From Utricularia gibba (taxonomy: Eukaryota; Streptophyta; Magnoliopsida; Lamiales; Lentibulariaceae), in the NCBI GenBank assembly GCA_002189035.1, contig CM007989.1, forward strand, positions 8,289,501 through 8,353,500: 64,000 nucleotides of DNA. Reading direction: 5' to 3'. Of the stretch, positions 43,057-56,705 are shown in pieces. Each line of letters opens with the position of its first letter. Positions within the stretch are counted from its first letter, which is position 1. The translations under genes and the position numbers were made by a program. The notes beneath the pieces are model-generated. The model was not told where the DNA came from and searched no databases. It saw nothing but the letters and a program-made list of their open reading frames with translations.

Positions 43057-46000
43057 TCACTGAAGATAACAGGAGCCAGGTTCGGAGGGGACTGTCCTCC
43101 CAAGGCCTTCTAATGGTGCTGCTGCGACTCCCCTTTGATTCAGCAGACACCGGAAGTACGATAATCGATCCCGGACCTGCTCCGGATCCTTTGCAACATT
43201 GTCGTAACTCGTCCATAGTCTCTCTAGTCACAGCATTGAAATAAAAAACCAGAAGTTGTCACAGAAGAATCTCAGATTCCATGGAACTGGAGAGAAGGGC
43301 AAAAAATGGTTTTTGTTCAATGGGATTTACCTGCAGCCGCAGCAGCACGGGGCCATATAGTTTGTTCGATGTCCGAACCATCGACGTGCTCACCCCACAT
43401 GCATACCTCTCCCCCAATCACCAGCTTCTGTTCATGGGAGTCTGTGATATTGGTGAGGGGCTCGTTGGAGTAGAAGTCTTGCCAGAAGTTGTCCAGATGA
43501 TCCAAATACCACTTGCCTTGGTTGCTAACCAAGCAACGTAACCCGGCTTTTACGACTCTCGGAGCAACATTGCCACCAATCCTGTGAGTGGAGTATCACA
43601 GTTACCTCAGTTGACAGCAGAGAATAGACATGTTCTGCAACACCTACCAATTATGAACCACGGTCTTCTTGCTCAAGTTACCGCCAAAGTTGTTGAACGT
43701 TTCCTCCCTAAACTCATCAACAGCATTTTGTTCTGTATATTAAGGTTAGGTGATTTAATCCAATCCATCAGAAGTAAATTTCCCTCACCAGTTTATGATT
43801 TCATATCCATGCGACAATGCAATCTGCTGTGCTCTCAGCACAAAATACTCATAGGCCTGGGGACCAGTCAAGCCGTTCTTCTCCAGCCTATAACATTGAA
43901 GTTTTGATGTTTGCTAGAGAGGAAAATATACAGCAGCTTAGAAACTTCAGATGTGCCAATATTTACCACGTCCTAACATGAGGAGATTGCACCCAGCAAC
44001 CTGAAATAGAAAGAAGAATTAGAGGCTTGAATAGAAGGTCAGATATTATGCCACATACGTGAGAACTTACTTGTATCAACTTCATCACCTCCCAGGTGAA
44101 CAAATTTATATTTGAAGATCTTACTAAAATCTAGAGAAACAGAAATGGAAGACTTTCAATAAATAACAGTTTCCAGCCATTGAAACTAGTTGAATGAGAA
44201 GGCATACCTGAAAGAATGCCATTTATTAGTTCAAAGGTAAATTCATTGCTAACATCGAGTGGCTCTTGGCAATTAGCTGAAGGCCACAAGGAAGGATAGC
44301 CAACTCCCCTGTAGTTTAATTTCAAAACACGGGTAAAGCTACAAAGGATGGATTGTAGGCAGAAAAACGCTAAAATTGTGAGAATCAAGTACCAAGATCG
44401 ACCATGCCCAGGAACATCGATTTCGGCCAAGACACTAACTCCTCGGTTTTTGGCATAACTGATACATCAAAGTGACTCATATAACGCAAAAAAAGATGCG
44501 AATTAGATATAGCTGTTATTGCATAAAGACTGAATCACTCACCTTACAATCTCTGCAGCATCAGAAAATGTATACCTTTCAGCCTTGGAGTATGAGCCAT
44601 CCCACAACTTCGGATATGAAGGTATCTCGAGAGGAAAAGACTCTTCATCTACAATGTGCCAGTGAAGTACATTCTGGAAAATGAAAGCACCAACAATGGG
44701 TGATTGGCACAATCTCTGACATCAGTGTACTAGAGTAACTCAAGCCTCCCTTGATACTTCAAACAACTTTATAGATGACGCATTCACGAGAAAGAAACGA
44801 TGCATTTGAAAGTGACAAACAATCCCTCAAGGATGAGTTTTTTTTTTTCATTTACCAATTTGGCATAAACCATTGAGTCAATGACTTTCTTTATTACTGG
44901 AACAGGCTGGTAATGCCTTGATGTATCTGTATCACAACACATAAAAACCATTAATACAAGCATCACGAGGGTTTAGGCCATATGGAAAGAAGGTAAATAG
45001 GAAAAGGGTAGTGGAAAGAAGAAACTTTTCAAGATTTCCAAAGTTAAGTGATTCCTCACCGATCAAGAGCCCACGAAATGGGAATCTTGGTTGATCTATA
45101 ATAGTCCATGGCACCCGATGTACCAGTATACCTCTTGCTATTATATCATAAACGCAGATTTGGCTGAATGTCTATTAATTGTAAGAGAAGTGTTATTTCC
45201 TGGCAATCAAAACAAAAAAAGAACTGACGTTTATCTCTCACGAAAGTAAGATAACCTGAAGTGCATGCAAAGCCCCGTAAACCGTTGGTGCCTGTACCAG
45301 TGTGCACAACAGTCAATAGCAAGGTTCCACCAACTCAACCAAGTTATCTACAGATTGGAAATTCGTTCCCACCTCAATTTTTGCCAAAAGTGGACTCTGC
45401 TTGAAAGGAATGCGTAGCTTATCCAACTCGTTAATCCGCTTTTGCAACTGCCACAAACAGGCGAAGCAACTATCAAGTCATATAAAAAGCCATCTCATTA
45501 TGAACTACCACACTGAAAACTTCGAATTGGGAAGAGGTCTGATTACCTGGGAGGGTATGGATAGCGTGTATGACTCATCAACTCCATACTGCAACTGCAT
45601 ATATAATTTAACAAAATTTTCAGAGCACTATTTTACAAAAACCAATTCGGGTTTCCATTACAGAGCTGTTGGACATTATTGTTCTCACGTATTCATTATA
45701 CATCACTGCCAACTCATAAGGATGCTATTGAAGCATAATCAGAAGTACAACAATGAATACCTCATCGGAAGGTGAACCAATAACAACATGAATTCCTTTC
45801 AGCACCAGGGCGGGGTCAATCTCAGAAGTATTGGCCTCAATTATATGATCTGCTTCGATTATATTAATAGTTCTCAGAAATGCACTCTCAAGTATCCCAG
45901 AATCGTCAACAAATTTGCTTCCCTTGGTTTCCAGCACAAAATTGTTACTGAGATAAAGATCTCCTGACCCATAGCTAACTGAATTTGGCAGCGGCCATAT

Positions 46001-46072
46001 CTTCAAACTGTCTATATCAGCTGCATCAACAGATATGAAAAGAAGACAGATGAACAGCCTCAGGAGCCTCAT
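43057..46072 (-). CDS. HEXO1: Beta-N-acetylhexosaminidase, HEXO1-like (GH20)
   Basis: Fifteen exons: 46072-45761, 45594-45547, 45447-45373, 45291-45256, 45171-45060, 44926-44856, 44673-44543, 44458-44393, 44308-44208, 44130-44071, 44000-43967, 43887-43789, 43707-43648, 43581-43331 and 43223-43057, giving 540 residues. It has a signal peptide (LLRLFICLLFISVDAA), an N-terminal GH20b domain (LKIWPLPNSVSYG) and the GH20 barrel: PRFPFRGLLIDTSRHY, NVLHWHIVDEESFP, LAEIDVPGHGRSWG, HLGGDEVDT with the catalytic Asp333-Glu334 pair, INWEETF, and the C-terminal GGEVCMWGE and RAAAAAERLWT. The product ends FRCLLNQRGVAAAPLEGLG and PGSCYLQ. The enzyme removes terminal N-acetylglucosamine; HEXO1 acts in the vacuole and makes paucimannosidic N-glycans. 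All junctions keep phase; the acceptor of exon 13 is TTTAG at 43710-43708. Confidence 0.95.
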
Positions 46073-47600
46073 TTCTAGTTTTTACCCACTACAAGCACGG
46101 CTCTGAATCCGAACTGACATCCATTATTAGGTGGCTACAGATCTGGAAACTTCAGTAAACTTGAACCCAGAAGCCCAAACCAGATATCTAGAAAATGGCG
46201 GAGGTGAGATCTTTCATTACCCAAAAAAAGGTGAAAACGAAACCCATGTGCAGTGGTACTCATAAGACCTCATCCTTGGAAAAGAAACAGGTTTTGCGCA
46301 CTAACCAGTGAAGCATCGTTCAAAACGCCAGCAAATTGTGGCTCACCTAACCCATCATTGATTGCAGCATTGTTAACTGGGTGACACTCGACATTTTTCC
46401 CACATGTGATGCTATGCTATATATAATAATAGCACACAGTTACCGGGCGACGGTACGCCACCAAAGTCTGTACCCGGCGACAAACACCACATCCCAACGT
46501 GTCGAGTCATCGGGACCCCATGTAGGCATGAGCGTGAGAGCATCATCATGTTGACATTGTAACGAAGAAGCATCATCATGTTGACATTGTAGCGAAGAAG
46601 CATCTTCAATGGTTAATTAATTGGTTAGTTAATTAAGCATGAGCGTCAGAGCATCTTCAACGATGAGAAAAACCGGGGCTCCTGCACGTGGACCCACTAC
46701 CTTCACAATACACGTCGGGCCCCATTCCCGCGAGGTAGCCCAATTGGTTTGATAAAGAAATTATAATAATATATTTAAAATAAATGAATTTCTCTAAATA
46801 TAACTTAAAATTGATTGTCTATAAATTTAAACTTCATTCATATGTTTAAGGAATAAAAAACATAATATATTTTACATTACATATATTTATTTAACATATC
46901 TAAATCTATCTATCGAACATATTACAAATTTAAATATGTAAACTATAACTTATTTTAAATCACATAACTAAAATTTTAAACAAACTACGAAACACACGTA
47001 CTAAGAGTTTTACATGTGTTTTGCAAAATATGCAATTTTTAAAAAACACATTTACTGAACATGTGTTGATAACAAAATATGCATGTTTAACTATTTAAAC
47101 AATCCTACAAAACACTTTTTAAAATAAAAAAATACATAAATGTTTATCTTGACCAGAAAAAAAGGAGCACACAAGCTACACTAAGGAAGATAATGCATGA
47201 GGAAAGCTTACAGCTCTGTGTATACTCTTGAGCATCATATTCAAAGCGTGTCACAGTTGAAGAGATTTGAGAACCAAATGTGAACTTTTACCCGGAAGGA
47301 TCAGCATCAAATTCATCGAGAGAATCGATGGCTAGACACTCAACAATATCATTCATGTGCTAAGACTATGGCTAAATGGCATGAAACTCACAACAGGGAA
47401 GATAGAAGAAACGAGTAGAGGAGACTATTTACAGGATCGCCAAACCGCAACCCTCTGATGAACAAAATGCAGAAGGAAAGCTAGAGCAGCATGTACCTAA
47501 GATACGGTTGAATAAGATCAGCTCCCAAGGCATGCTCAGCTGCTGAGGTCACTTTTGACTTTGGGCTGCACGGGGCAGATGGTTGCCAAAGCAACCAATT
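46073..47600. other. Intergenic with repeat debris
   Basis: The leader of HEXO1 is on the left. At 46440-46740 there is a patch of short direct repeats and transposon-end-like words. From 46750 to 47150 the sequence is strongly A/T-rich without open frames. From about 47200 it is the 3' untranslated region of the EPL gene. Confidence 0.45.
46541..46600. repeat. 30-bp direct repeat, two copies
   Basis: Two adjacent 30-bp copies (CATCATCATGTTGACATTGT plus ten bases) differ at a single base, followed by a partial third start. The flanks GCATGAGCGTGAGAGCATC (46525) and GCATGAGCGTCAGAGCATC (46637) are a further imperfect direct repeat bracketing the array. Confidence 0.8.
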
Positions 47601-50600
47601 CTAATCGCTCCCACCTGAATTCTGTGCGGAGTCCCTTATAGCCTCAGCAGCCAACAAAGCAACCACTGCCCTATGGGTGGCTAGATCAGCTTTACGGAAT
47701 AATCTATGAGCCTTGTCTTTCTTGAGCTTAGCGAGGTTTGCAGCATGGATAGCCATGGCTGATGGATCACGTATATGAAACTCGTGAATATCTGGACTGT
47801 TCTGCAGTGGTCCTCCAGTGTAGTAGTTCTTTAGAAGGGATAACTCCCGAGGACCTGCACCTCATAGATAAAATTCATTTCTTAGCTTTGTGTTTTAATT
47901 CGGAAGGTATAAAAAATGGGGGTACCTTTGAATTCCACTGCATCGGTGCTCAACAAAAACTGTGAATCTCGTGTTGAAGCCAAGAGAGGTGAGGCATCAG
48001 AAGAATAATGTATACTGCATACATGCAACGCCTTCTCATCTAAAAAAGCATGCCCGTTACCTGAATTATGAATTTCATACAAGGTAAGCTGGGGTTAGGA
48101 AGGTATGAATTCGAATGCAATAAAAAAACTTTGACATAGAAAAATGACAACCATGAAGACTATCTTGATTTCCAGATGAGGCATAGTTTGCCACAGCAAT
48201 TGGAAGCTTCCTCTGGGAGCGCTGTTTTGGAAATTTATTAGGAACCTCTAAGCCTCGTGGTTTCAAGCAGAAAGCAAACATCGGAGGTTTCTCAGAAGGG
48301 CTACGCCTTTCATTGCTCCCATCAGAAAGGGTTGTATTGGGCCGAGAAACTATTTGGTCCCACTCCTTTAGTTTTTGCTGATACCTCTCCCAGAGAGGAG
48401 GCTGAGTAGAAGTTGAGAAGATGATCAGAACAAGTGTGTAGATATGAAAGAAAGCTAGCACACACTTGAATGAAATGTCATTATTGAATAATTATAAAAG
48501 ATGAAATAAACATTGGAACTGAAGATGTCATAAATGTAATAAAGAAGCGTATCTGAGTTATATAAATAAAAGAATAGCAACTGGTACCTGCAAATGCCTT
48601 ACTAGTGGCATGCCCATCTTCTCCCTCTTCTTTCGCCAGTATTTGTACACGACTTTACCAGCTTCAACCGAACCTAATCCCATAACAAGCTCTTCCACTT
48701 CAGAACTGGTGAATTCCTCACGAAGCTGAGCATATGAAAATTTTTCAAACATGTCCACAGCTTTCTCCAAAAATTCCTCAGATATTCCATCATATTTATG
48801 TCTTACTTCCGAATTACTGGTTGCCTCCAACCACCGTTCATCATCACTATCAAGGTCATATAATACCCTAGATGGATCCATCGCCATTTCAACATCATTC
48901 TGAACCTGCCGAATATACCTTGCAGAATTCCGAGTAAAAGAGGCATCAGTTCTCCGGTCATCACACTCTTTTACTATCCAGACTCCAGGAATTGGAATGC
49001 TCTTTACAGAAGCAGCACGGATATTCCTGTTGAAGCACTCCTCGTGCATCTCTTTGAAAACCATCCAATGATTGCATCCTGTAAACTCTAGCATCCAATC
49101 CTTTCCTCCCTTCCACATCCTAGCATGAGAATAACGGTTTGTAGGCCCTGGCTGCAATATATGCTGCACCTTGTAATAATACCTTGGGACCCCAGAATGT
49201 TTTATAGACAGTCTCCATTCATTGTTATCAGCAAGTTCCAAGACAATGCTCGCCCCAAATTCCCTCCATCCTTTGTCACCTTCAGTCACTAAAATATTAG
49301 CAACACACGTAAGCATATCATACATTTTCTGGTCTTTTCCACTAGCATCAGAAATCCTCTTCAGGGTAGCCCTCCTAATTCTTTTGTATGGTAGAGCCAC
49401 TGAGTTCGATGGTTTTTGCTTTGAGCTGAAATTACCAACGTAGGGCAATGAATACTGAACCTCAGTGCGTGGCTTCTTAGGTCCATCACTGAATGCCCTG
49501 GCCGTAAAATTCGGCATACCATCAGGCCACGTTGGAGGATGATACCCATGAGGAGATGAAAGAAGGGAGCTGGTTCTACCACGTTTCCATGATTTCCTAA
49601 ATCCAGCAGAATTCGAACCATGAACAAAGTTCTCATGGAGACTCCAAGACCCGTCAGATGTCTGTCCAGAAATGGAGACTTCTCCATCAAAAGACACATC
49701 CTCTTTTTCAAAACACGAACTCTCAATCACATGGCCAGAGGAAGACTTCAAATTGAGAACAGAAGGCGTGGATGTGACAGTTACCGCAGCAGCTCTGTGT
49801 ACAGGAAAAGAAGCATCCCAAGCCTCACAATTTTGTGGGTCATCAATTTTTGTGTGTTCTCTTGAATAATCTGATCCAGACAGCCTATCATGACACATTG
49901 AAACATTTTCGGAAGTACCAGCATCTATTTTTTGGCCATTTAGATAACTCGGTAAACCTTTAGAATCAGAAGCTTCATTCAAACAATCTTGAATACCACA
50001 TAAACTGGTACACTCATCAACTGGTTTAAGAACATGAGAATCTGGATTCTGATGAGAGAGGTTGATGCAAGCAAAACTATTTTCTATAAGTAACTGCATA
50101 TGCAGACTTTGAAAAAAGGAAAGTGTGGCAGAAAAGGGAAGAGCAAACTGAGAAGATATTCCAGGCATTGATGCAAATGGAATGGTGGACTGACTCATTC
50201 TTTCATTATCAGCTTCCAGGGAATTAACCATTGGCAGAATTCCTGGCATTACTTTCCTCCTTGGACCAAAGTACTAGAAAGAAATGGATAGGACACTTGT
50301 CAATTAAATACCAGGAACAGAAAAGGATACTATTTCATGAAACAAGAGTTAATGTAATAAATCCCTTAAGCAACCACCACGCCTCACAAAAAATTGGCAC
50401 TACCTACAGGGGACAGAAACCCTCGCCTTACATAACTCTGAGGATAAGATATTTACTTGAGGCGTGTGTTCAATGCTTGACAAAGCAAAATGCTAAGATG
50501 AAATCTCCACAATGCTTCTAAACATTTCTCAATATTGATCAAAATCTAATTACTAAGCAGTCATGCCCCTCCATTATCTTTTGAGATGGTGTTTTTTTTT

Positions 50601-53476
50601 TTTTTTTTCATTGAAATGAATCATCCTTTAAAGGGGAAAATAGATCATTTATAAAAGGGAAGGCCTGAAAACTGGTGCGAAACAAATGCTTCAGTGAGAA
50701 AAGCCTACCTCATTTGAGGACAATACAACTTTGGCATGAGGTTTGCAATGCAGAGACATTCCATATTCGAGTTCCTTTATATTGTCATGAGTGCAGTCCA
50801 AGACAGATAGATCTTTGACAAAAAAACAGTGCTGCAAGACCTTGGATTCTAGGTAAAGCCACTTTGCTCTTTCTAAACCAGAGAGACTGTAAAATGCGAA
50901 GACATGTTGCCTCTTCAGGTCATAAACACTAAAAAGCCGGAACCTTATCGTCGTGACAGGCAATCCCATATTTCCATCAATGTACTCATTGGTCTGACTG
51001 AAAAAAATCAATATAATGGAGACAAGTGCTATAGCCTGACTCAAGCAACCTTCAAACAAGTGAAGCTTCAAACCATGGTAATTATCAACAAAAAGCATCT
51101 CCAGAATAACAGCAGGGGAAGTGATAACAACCACACCATTTTGAAGCATGAGTGCATGGTGTGCTATCCAAGAAGCTCCCAGCTCACACACAAATTCCAT
51201 CAATCGAATAAAAGGAAGATGTATCTGAAATCTTAAATCATTAGATTTCATCAACACATCATTTAACGTTAATATGCCGCTATCATCAAAACACCACAAT
51301 GGGATGTTTGCATTCATCCAACCAACATGCTTCCCTCCCGTATTAGTCACTAAGCTATCCACACATGCCTTAACATTTTCAAAAACAGAACTACCTTTTA
51401 GCATACTTTCTCGGTATCTCCTTCTGACATAAACCACATTCTTTCCGGTTAGCAAATTTTTATTAGATGAACTATTTTGTGGGAAAAAAAATCTTGATTT
51501 GACCATAATATCAGACATCAAGTTTGCATCATTTGTCTTCAATTTTGGGCCAAGGAAATCAGCATCCAAGTCACAAGCTTCCACGGATGACACTGATGCT
51601 GCCATAGATTGCCGTTCTTGTGAAGCCCTCTGACCATTAAAAGTCTTTGATGATGATTTAGAAAGCTGGGTTGACTTGCCATCCATGATGCAATGGGCTC
51701 TGAATCAGGACAGTTTTCTATTAACAAATTACTCTCTTCCTGCTTGGTTACCTGCTGATCTTGGGAATATGTAACCCCAGCACCTCGTTTTCTAGATTTT
51801 GGTCTGCCAGGAGCATCTCCTGGTAGAAGCAAGATTTTGAATTTCTCCTCAGGAAGATTAACCCATTCCTCATCTCGATCATCATACTTAATGTGATGCA
51901 GCTTAGATTCAGAATGGTACTCATCCACCAAGCCATAATACCAACTCTCATCGAGTGGCCAAAATATTTTTATTCTTTGATTCAAAACCCAGTATGGATC
52001 CAAATTATTAGCAAGAATCTCATAAAAGTGTCTCCGTTTCCTTCTGGCTCCTTTGACTTTACCGTCCCTTCGAGGTCTCAGAGCTCTGTTCTTGTCATCA
52101 GCAGATGCAGACTCCCTATCAATCAACGACTTTGCATGCGAGCTAAATGAATCCCGAGTTGGTGAACCTGTAAAGTGTACTCCCTCAGTCTTCTGAAGTG
52201 CTGAATATCTTCTCCTTGAACAATAGCCAGTACAACTTGGATCAAATCTAGATGACAACATTCTTGCTGCATTTTTTTCAAGGTTCTCCTCATCGTCATC
52301 ATCATCTAGGTAATCATTTAAATGATTATTTGAAACTGAACTACCTGTAGAAGGTTCAGATTTCTTTTTTGATGCGTCACCAGAATCTGTAACAGTAACA
52401 TGCCTTTTCTTCCTACCCCTCCGTTGTGACCTTTTAGATGTTTCATCTCCATCTTTAACAGCTTTAGCACATTTTTGGGGAGATGAAGCTGGTTGAGCAT
52501 CAATTTGTTCTGTAACTTCATGCCCTGCTACGTCCACCTTTGTTTTGGAGTTTGAGTCACTGGACTTCACGTTGGAAATTTTGCCTGCCCCTTTCCTCAG
52601 CCTTGTTTCTGTATACCCTTTTGCTACACCCTTGGCAGAAGATGAACGATCATTGCTCTTTTCCTTTGGATCACTGACATCAAATTTTGACCTTGAATTC
52701 AACTTTGATCTCCTTGACCGCACTGTAACTTTTGGATCTGTTGTACGCTTCAGTTCTAGATGTGAATTCTCTTCTTTCCCACAATGTTCCAGAGAAGCTG
52801 AATGATCACTGGCAGTTCCAACAGCTTCATCAACTTTTCCATTCTTTATATTTGCATTTAAATTTATCACGTTTACAGCCATCTTTGATTCATTCTTGAG
52901 CTTAGCTGTTAAATTGAGATCACAGTCACTTGTAATGGTTTTTGTATTCAACTTGTGGCCACTGGTGGCAGATGGGGTACCTGACTTGATTGAATCGTCA
53001 TCCAGCATGAACTCCTCCTGGGTGTCAAGAACTCCATTGGCGACATCAGAAGGCTCCACATGATTGACAGAATTTGTGACAGCCGAAGGGTCATGAATTT
53101 GATCAAGTTCTAGCTTCTTACGTTCTATTGAACCACGAGGATGCTGAGGAATAATAAATGGGGCTCCATTCTCAGAAAAATCTAATGAGGTACTGCAGAA
53201 ACCTTGATTCTTACCGCTGGACTTTTGCACTAATTTCACACCATTTATCCCCTCCTTCCTAGCTCTTTTAGCATCAGAGTGAAAAAAACTCAAAGGAAAC
53301 TCTTTTCTACTCTTCCTCTTTCTTTTCTTTACATTTTCACGTTCACCTTCATCCGAGCCATTCTTCTTAGCCCCCCTCCCTCTTGAAACTCTTGATTCAT
53401 AGAGACTCTTGAGATCTAAAGAACGGTTTCTCTTAGGAATATCAGCAACCCCACACTTGTTCGAGCTGCCTTCCAT
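47601..53476 (-). CDS. Enhancer-of-polycomb-like protein with Tudor-like domain (one frameshift)
   Basis: Exons 53476-50709, 50273-48588, 48401-48152, 48060-47926 and 47860-47601, about 1700 residues. The N-terminal third is charged and Lys/Ser-rich with likely nuclear signals (KKRKRKSRKEF). A Tudor-like module sits near residues 480-550 (LDPYWVLNQRIKIFWPLDES, WYYGLVDEY, HIKYDDRDEEWVNLPEEKFK). The EPL part comes later (VEMAMDPSRVLYDLDSDDER, PPLWERYQQKLKEWD, FAFCLKPRGLEVP), and the C-terminus is helical and basic (LAKLKKDKAHRLFRKADLAT). This is the plant At4g32620-type protein, related to the EPC subunit of NuA4-like histone acetyltransferase. In exon 1, near 51675, the frame changes from DSEPIASWM to STQLSKSSSKTF; one extra G (AAG to AAGG) would restore the expected continuity. 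Everything on both sides is preserved. Confidence 0.88.
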
Positions 53477-54538
53477 CAGCAACCCCAAACTCAATCACCA
53501 AAACACAACCATACTTGTTCTCATGATCCATTCAGATCTGCCAAACGAGAGGCCACCACGAACCATCCAAACCAAACAAAAAATCCTCCACACCAGAAAA
53601 AATTACGTAAAAAGGCAGCATATTGTCTGACAGAGAGAAACACACGATCTAGAGTAAGTAAGCCACAAAATAACACAAAAAATCCCTGTACTACCAAATC
53701 ACGCATGCAAATAGCAGGGGGCTCAACAAGCATAGAAATCGTACCTGCACAACCAAATACCGTACGCTGCCCATCCAGACTGCAGATCGGGTACACAGAG
53801 GCGATTCAATTTCAGTAGATCACGGAGAGGGGATGGCCGAAATTAAGCACCGATTTGAAGCCCTAATTTTGGGTTCACTCTTTTCAATTTTCCTTTTTAC
53901 CCCCAAAAATCTTTTAATAGTAAATTCATTTTATTTTCACTTGCCCCGATTCGATTTCGTCGTGGGTTGGGAAAAGGAGTTATGGATCGAAATGTGCTGC
54001 CACGTGGACACTTCATGCCCGTTCGATCATCCAACCAAGGCCGCAGGTTTGAGGGCTTACGATCCGGTACGTTGATTTGGGCCATGTTAACAAAATTAAT
54101 AGACAGAATTATTTGGTTAATTATTTTAAAATAAAACATGAATAATTTTCTAAATAACGTAATTAACTTTATCCTAATTCTCGGCTTTGGGGGCGCCGCA
54201 AGAGGGAAAAAAAGCTGCTGTGGCGATTCCATATCTTGTTATCTTTCTAATTCTATCGCGTTGTCGAAACCTAGATTTGATTTGAGTCTGTATCCCTTTG
54301 TGGACTCCTTTCAGATCCATTTCGATACTGGATTCAATTCGCGCGATTTGGTAACAAGTGTTCTGATCGAGTTTCCGATAACATTAGGTCGCGTAATTGA
54401 ATCGTTTATCAGATCGATTGGTATTTTGATTTGGGTATTGCTGGGGTGGTGAATTAATCGGGCTTTAGGGGTTCAGTCTTGTGCGGGGTTGTCATTTTTT
54501 TTTCAATTGCAAATTTGTGTTAAGGAGTGGATTGGAAA
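53477..54538. other. Divergent promoter, EPL and Lys-rich gene
   Basis: Two leaders with an A/T-rich centre near 54070-54170. The open frames here have no recognisable domain; those at 53521-53796 and 54138-54452 are taken as leader sequence. Confidence 0.45.
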
Positions 54539-56051
54539 ATGGTGGGAAGAGGCAGTAGGAGGGATGAAGGATCGTTCACGGTTAGCAACTCCAACGTTTT
54601 TGCAGCTCTGGAGAGTTTGAAGAAAAAGAAGAAGTCTGATAAGGAGAAGGGAGCTTCCAAGGGGAGCAAGGCGTCTTCCAGAGGTGATGCTTCTGTGAAT
54701 TCGGAGGAGGTTGAGGAGCAAAAGCAGGTGTACTGGGCTCCAGCGCCGTTGACTGTGAAGTCATGGGCCGATGTGGATGATGAAGATGATGACGATTACT
54801 ATGCTACCACGGCTCCTCCTAATGCGATATGGGGTGCATCTGGTTCTGATAAAGCCGACGAGTTGCATAAACCCGACATTATCGAGGTATGGCGATGAGA
54901 AAACTTTTACTTTTATATCAATTTGTGACTTCTTGGGTATTCTTTAGTCCAATGCTGAGTGGCTTGCGGCGCATTGATCTCTTACTGCTTTGAGATGCCA
55001 TTTATTCCCCTAAAAGAGGACGTTTTTCATCGTCTTGCTCATAAGGCTGATAAAGATGCCAACTTTATGCCTTTTTCCATTATCTACGAGTTACTAAATT
55101 TTTTCGCTTCTAGCCTGTTGTGTAAATGCTAGTGCCTGCTGGTCCATCTTGACTTTCAAAAACCATAAGATTTTTTGTCGTTTGCGGAATTTTGGTGCTC
55201 TTTCACCTTGGAATTGTGGAGTATGCCTAGTTCTTGAATCCGAACTTTCAATAGCAGTACATTATGCATTGGGAAAGATTGTTTACTGTAGTTCTGGTTG
55301 TGGTTACCACTTGAATAGGAAAGTGAAAGTGAAGATGAGCTTCCTGATGAGGATGATGAAGAGGAGGAGGAGCATGGAGATCAGGAACTAAATGTCCAAC
55401 AGCAGGCTGAGCCTTTGGTCAAAGAGCCTCTTGAACTTCCTCCTGCACGCAAGGAAGCTGAAAGACAGCTTTCCAAGAAGGAGAGGAAGAAGAAGGAGCT
55501 TGCCGAACTGGAAGCTATACTAGCTGATTTTGGAGTCAACCCACAAGAGAAAGCTAAAGATGAACAATCTGGTAGTCATTTCAGTTCATGTGGCATATGT
55601 TGAAACAAACCCCATCTCTTGAATTGGTATTTACCTGGATATAAAACATTGGAATTACCTGATATAGATTCTTTATGTTGTAGAGAGCCTGAAGTATACG
55701 AAGGAGAAGCAACTAAATGGAGATGAAGAGAACAATCATACTGTTCCCAAGGCTGGAAAAAAGAAGAAAAATAAGGACAAGGCTTCCAAAGATGTGAAGG
55801 AGCTTCAAAGTGACCCCAATACTTCAACTGCTCCTAGTGAACACGAGGGAGGTGATCAAGCAGCAGGAGATGACAACGTTGGCGTGAAAGATCGGCTGAA
55901 GAAGGTTGCCCTCGTCAAGAAAAAGAAATCCAACAAAGAAATAGATGGTGCGGCAAGAGCTGTTGCTCTGGAGGCTGCAGCAAGAAGCGCCAAGCTTGCT
56001 GCTGCTAAAAAGAAAGAGAAGAATCATTACAACCAACAGCCAACACGGTAA
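54539..56051 (+). CDS. Conserved Lys/Glu-rich plant protein, function unknown
   Basis: Exons 54539-54886, 55319-55571 and 55684-56051, giving 322 residues. The start MVGRGSRRDEGSFTVSNSNV and the following FAALESLKKKKKSDKEK are followed by YWAPAPLTVKSWADVDDEDD, an acidic block (ESEDELPDEDDEEEEE) and a coiled, basic block (RKEAERQLSKKERKKKELAE with LEAILADFGV). The C-terminus is Lys/Ala-rich (VALEAAARSAKLAAAKKKEK). I recognise the layout from plant proteins of unknown function; composition suggests a nuclear or nucleolar protein. No enzyme motif is seen. Phases agree and no frame break is visible. Confidence 0.75.
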
Positions 56052-56705
56052 AAGACTAGCAGTATATCCCTGGTAATACCTTGATAATCTCCACCTACAG
56101 TTTTGCCATGTAGAAAATGCTATCTCGCACGCAGTGTTTCCAATTTATTGAGAACTTGTTTCATCATGGCGTTTAGATCATCAGCACATTTTACTCAATA
56201 TTTTGTACGGTCAAAGTTCACTTCACCCTGCCGTTGGTCATTAATCAACAATTGAGAACAATATAAGCTGGCAATTGTATTAGAATTCCATTTACACTTG
56301 AAAACAGAGAGGCGTCTTATTATAAAGACAACAATGGCAACAAGCAGCTGGGGTGCAGTATTCTAAGTTAGTACATAAATTATCTTCAAGTTCTGCAGCA
56401 CTAATAAAACAAACAATTTCAAGAGCCTACAGCCATCAGCCAGCCAGTAGTTAGCTGCTGTCAATAAATATACTTGTACTCAGATTGATTCTGATTCTTT
56501 GTGAATAACCTGCTGTTTCTGCTCACCATAGCTGTTTCCTTATACAGCTTCTGGATATTAAATTAGTTCAGGTGCACCATGGATGAAGTCAGAAAAAATT
56601 ATGAACAAAGAATGAGGACAATAGCCTTCCCCAGATGCTTGTCATGAACTCAATCTTAGGTGCAGACAGTTAAAAGTGCCATCATTTGAGGAGATCTTGT
56701 TCTAG
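56052..56705. other. Convergent 3' region
   Basis: 3' flanks of the Lys-rich gene and cyclin A2; nothing else recognised. Confidence 0.45.
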
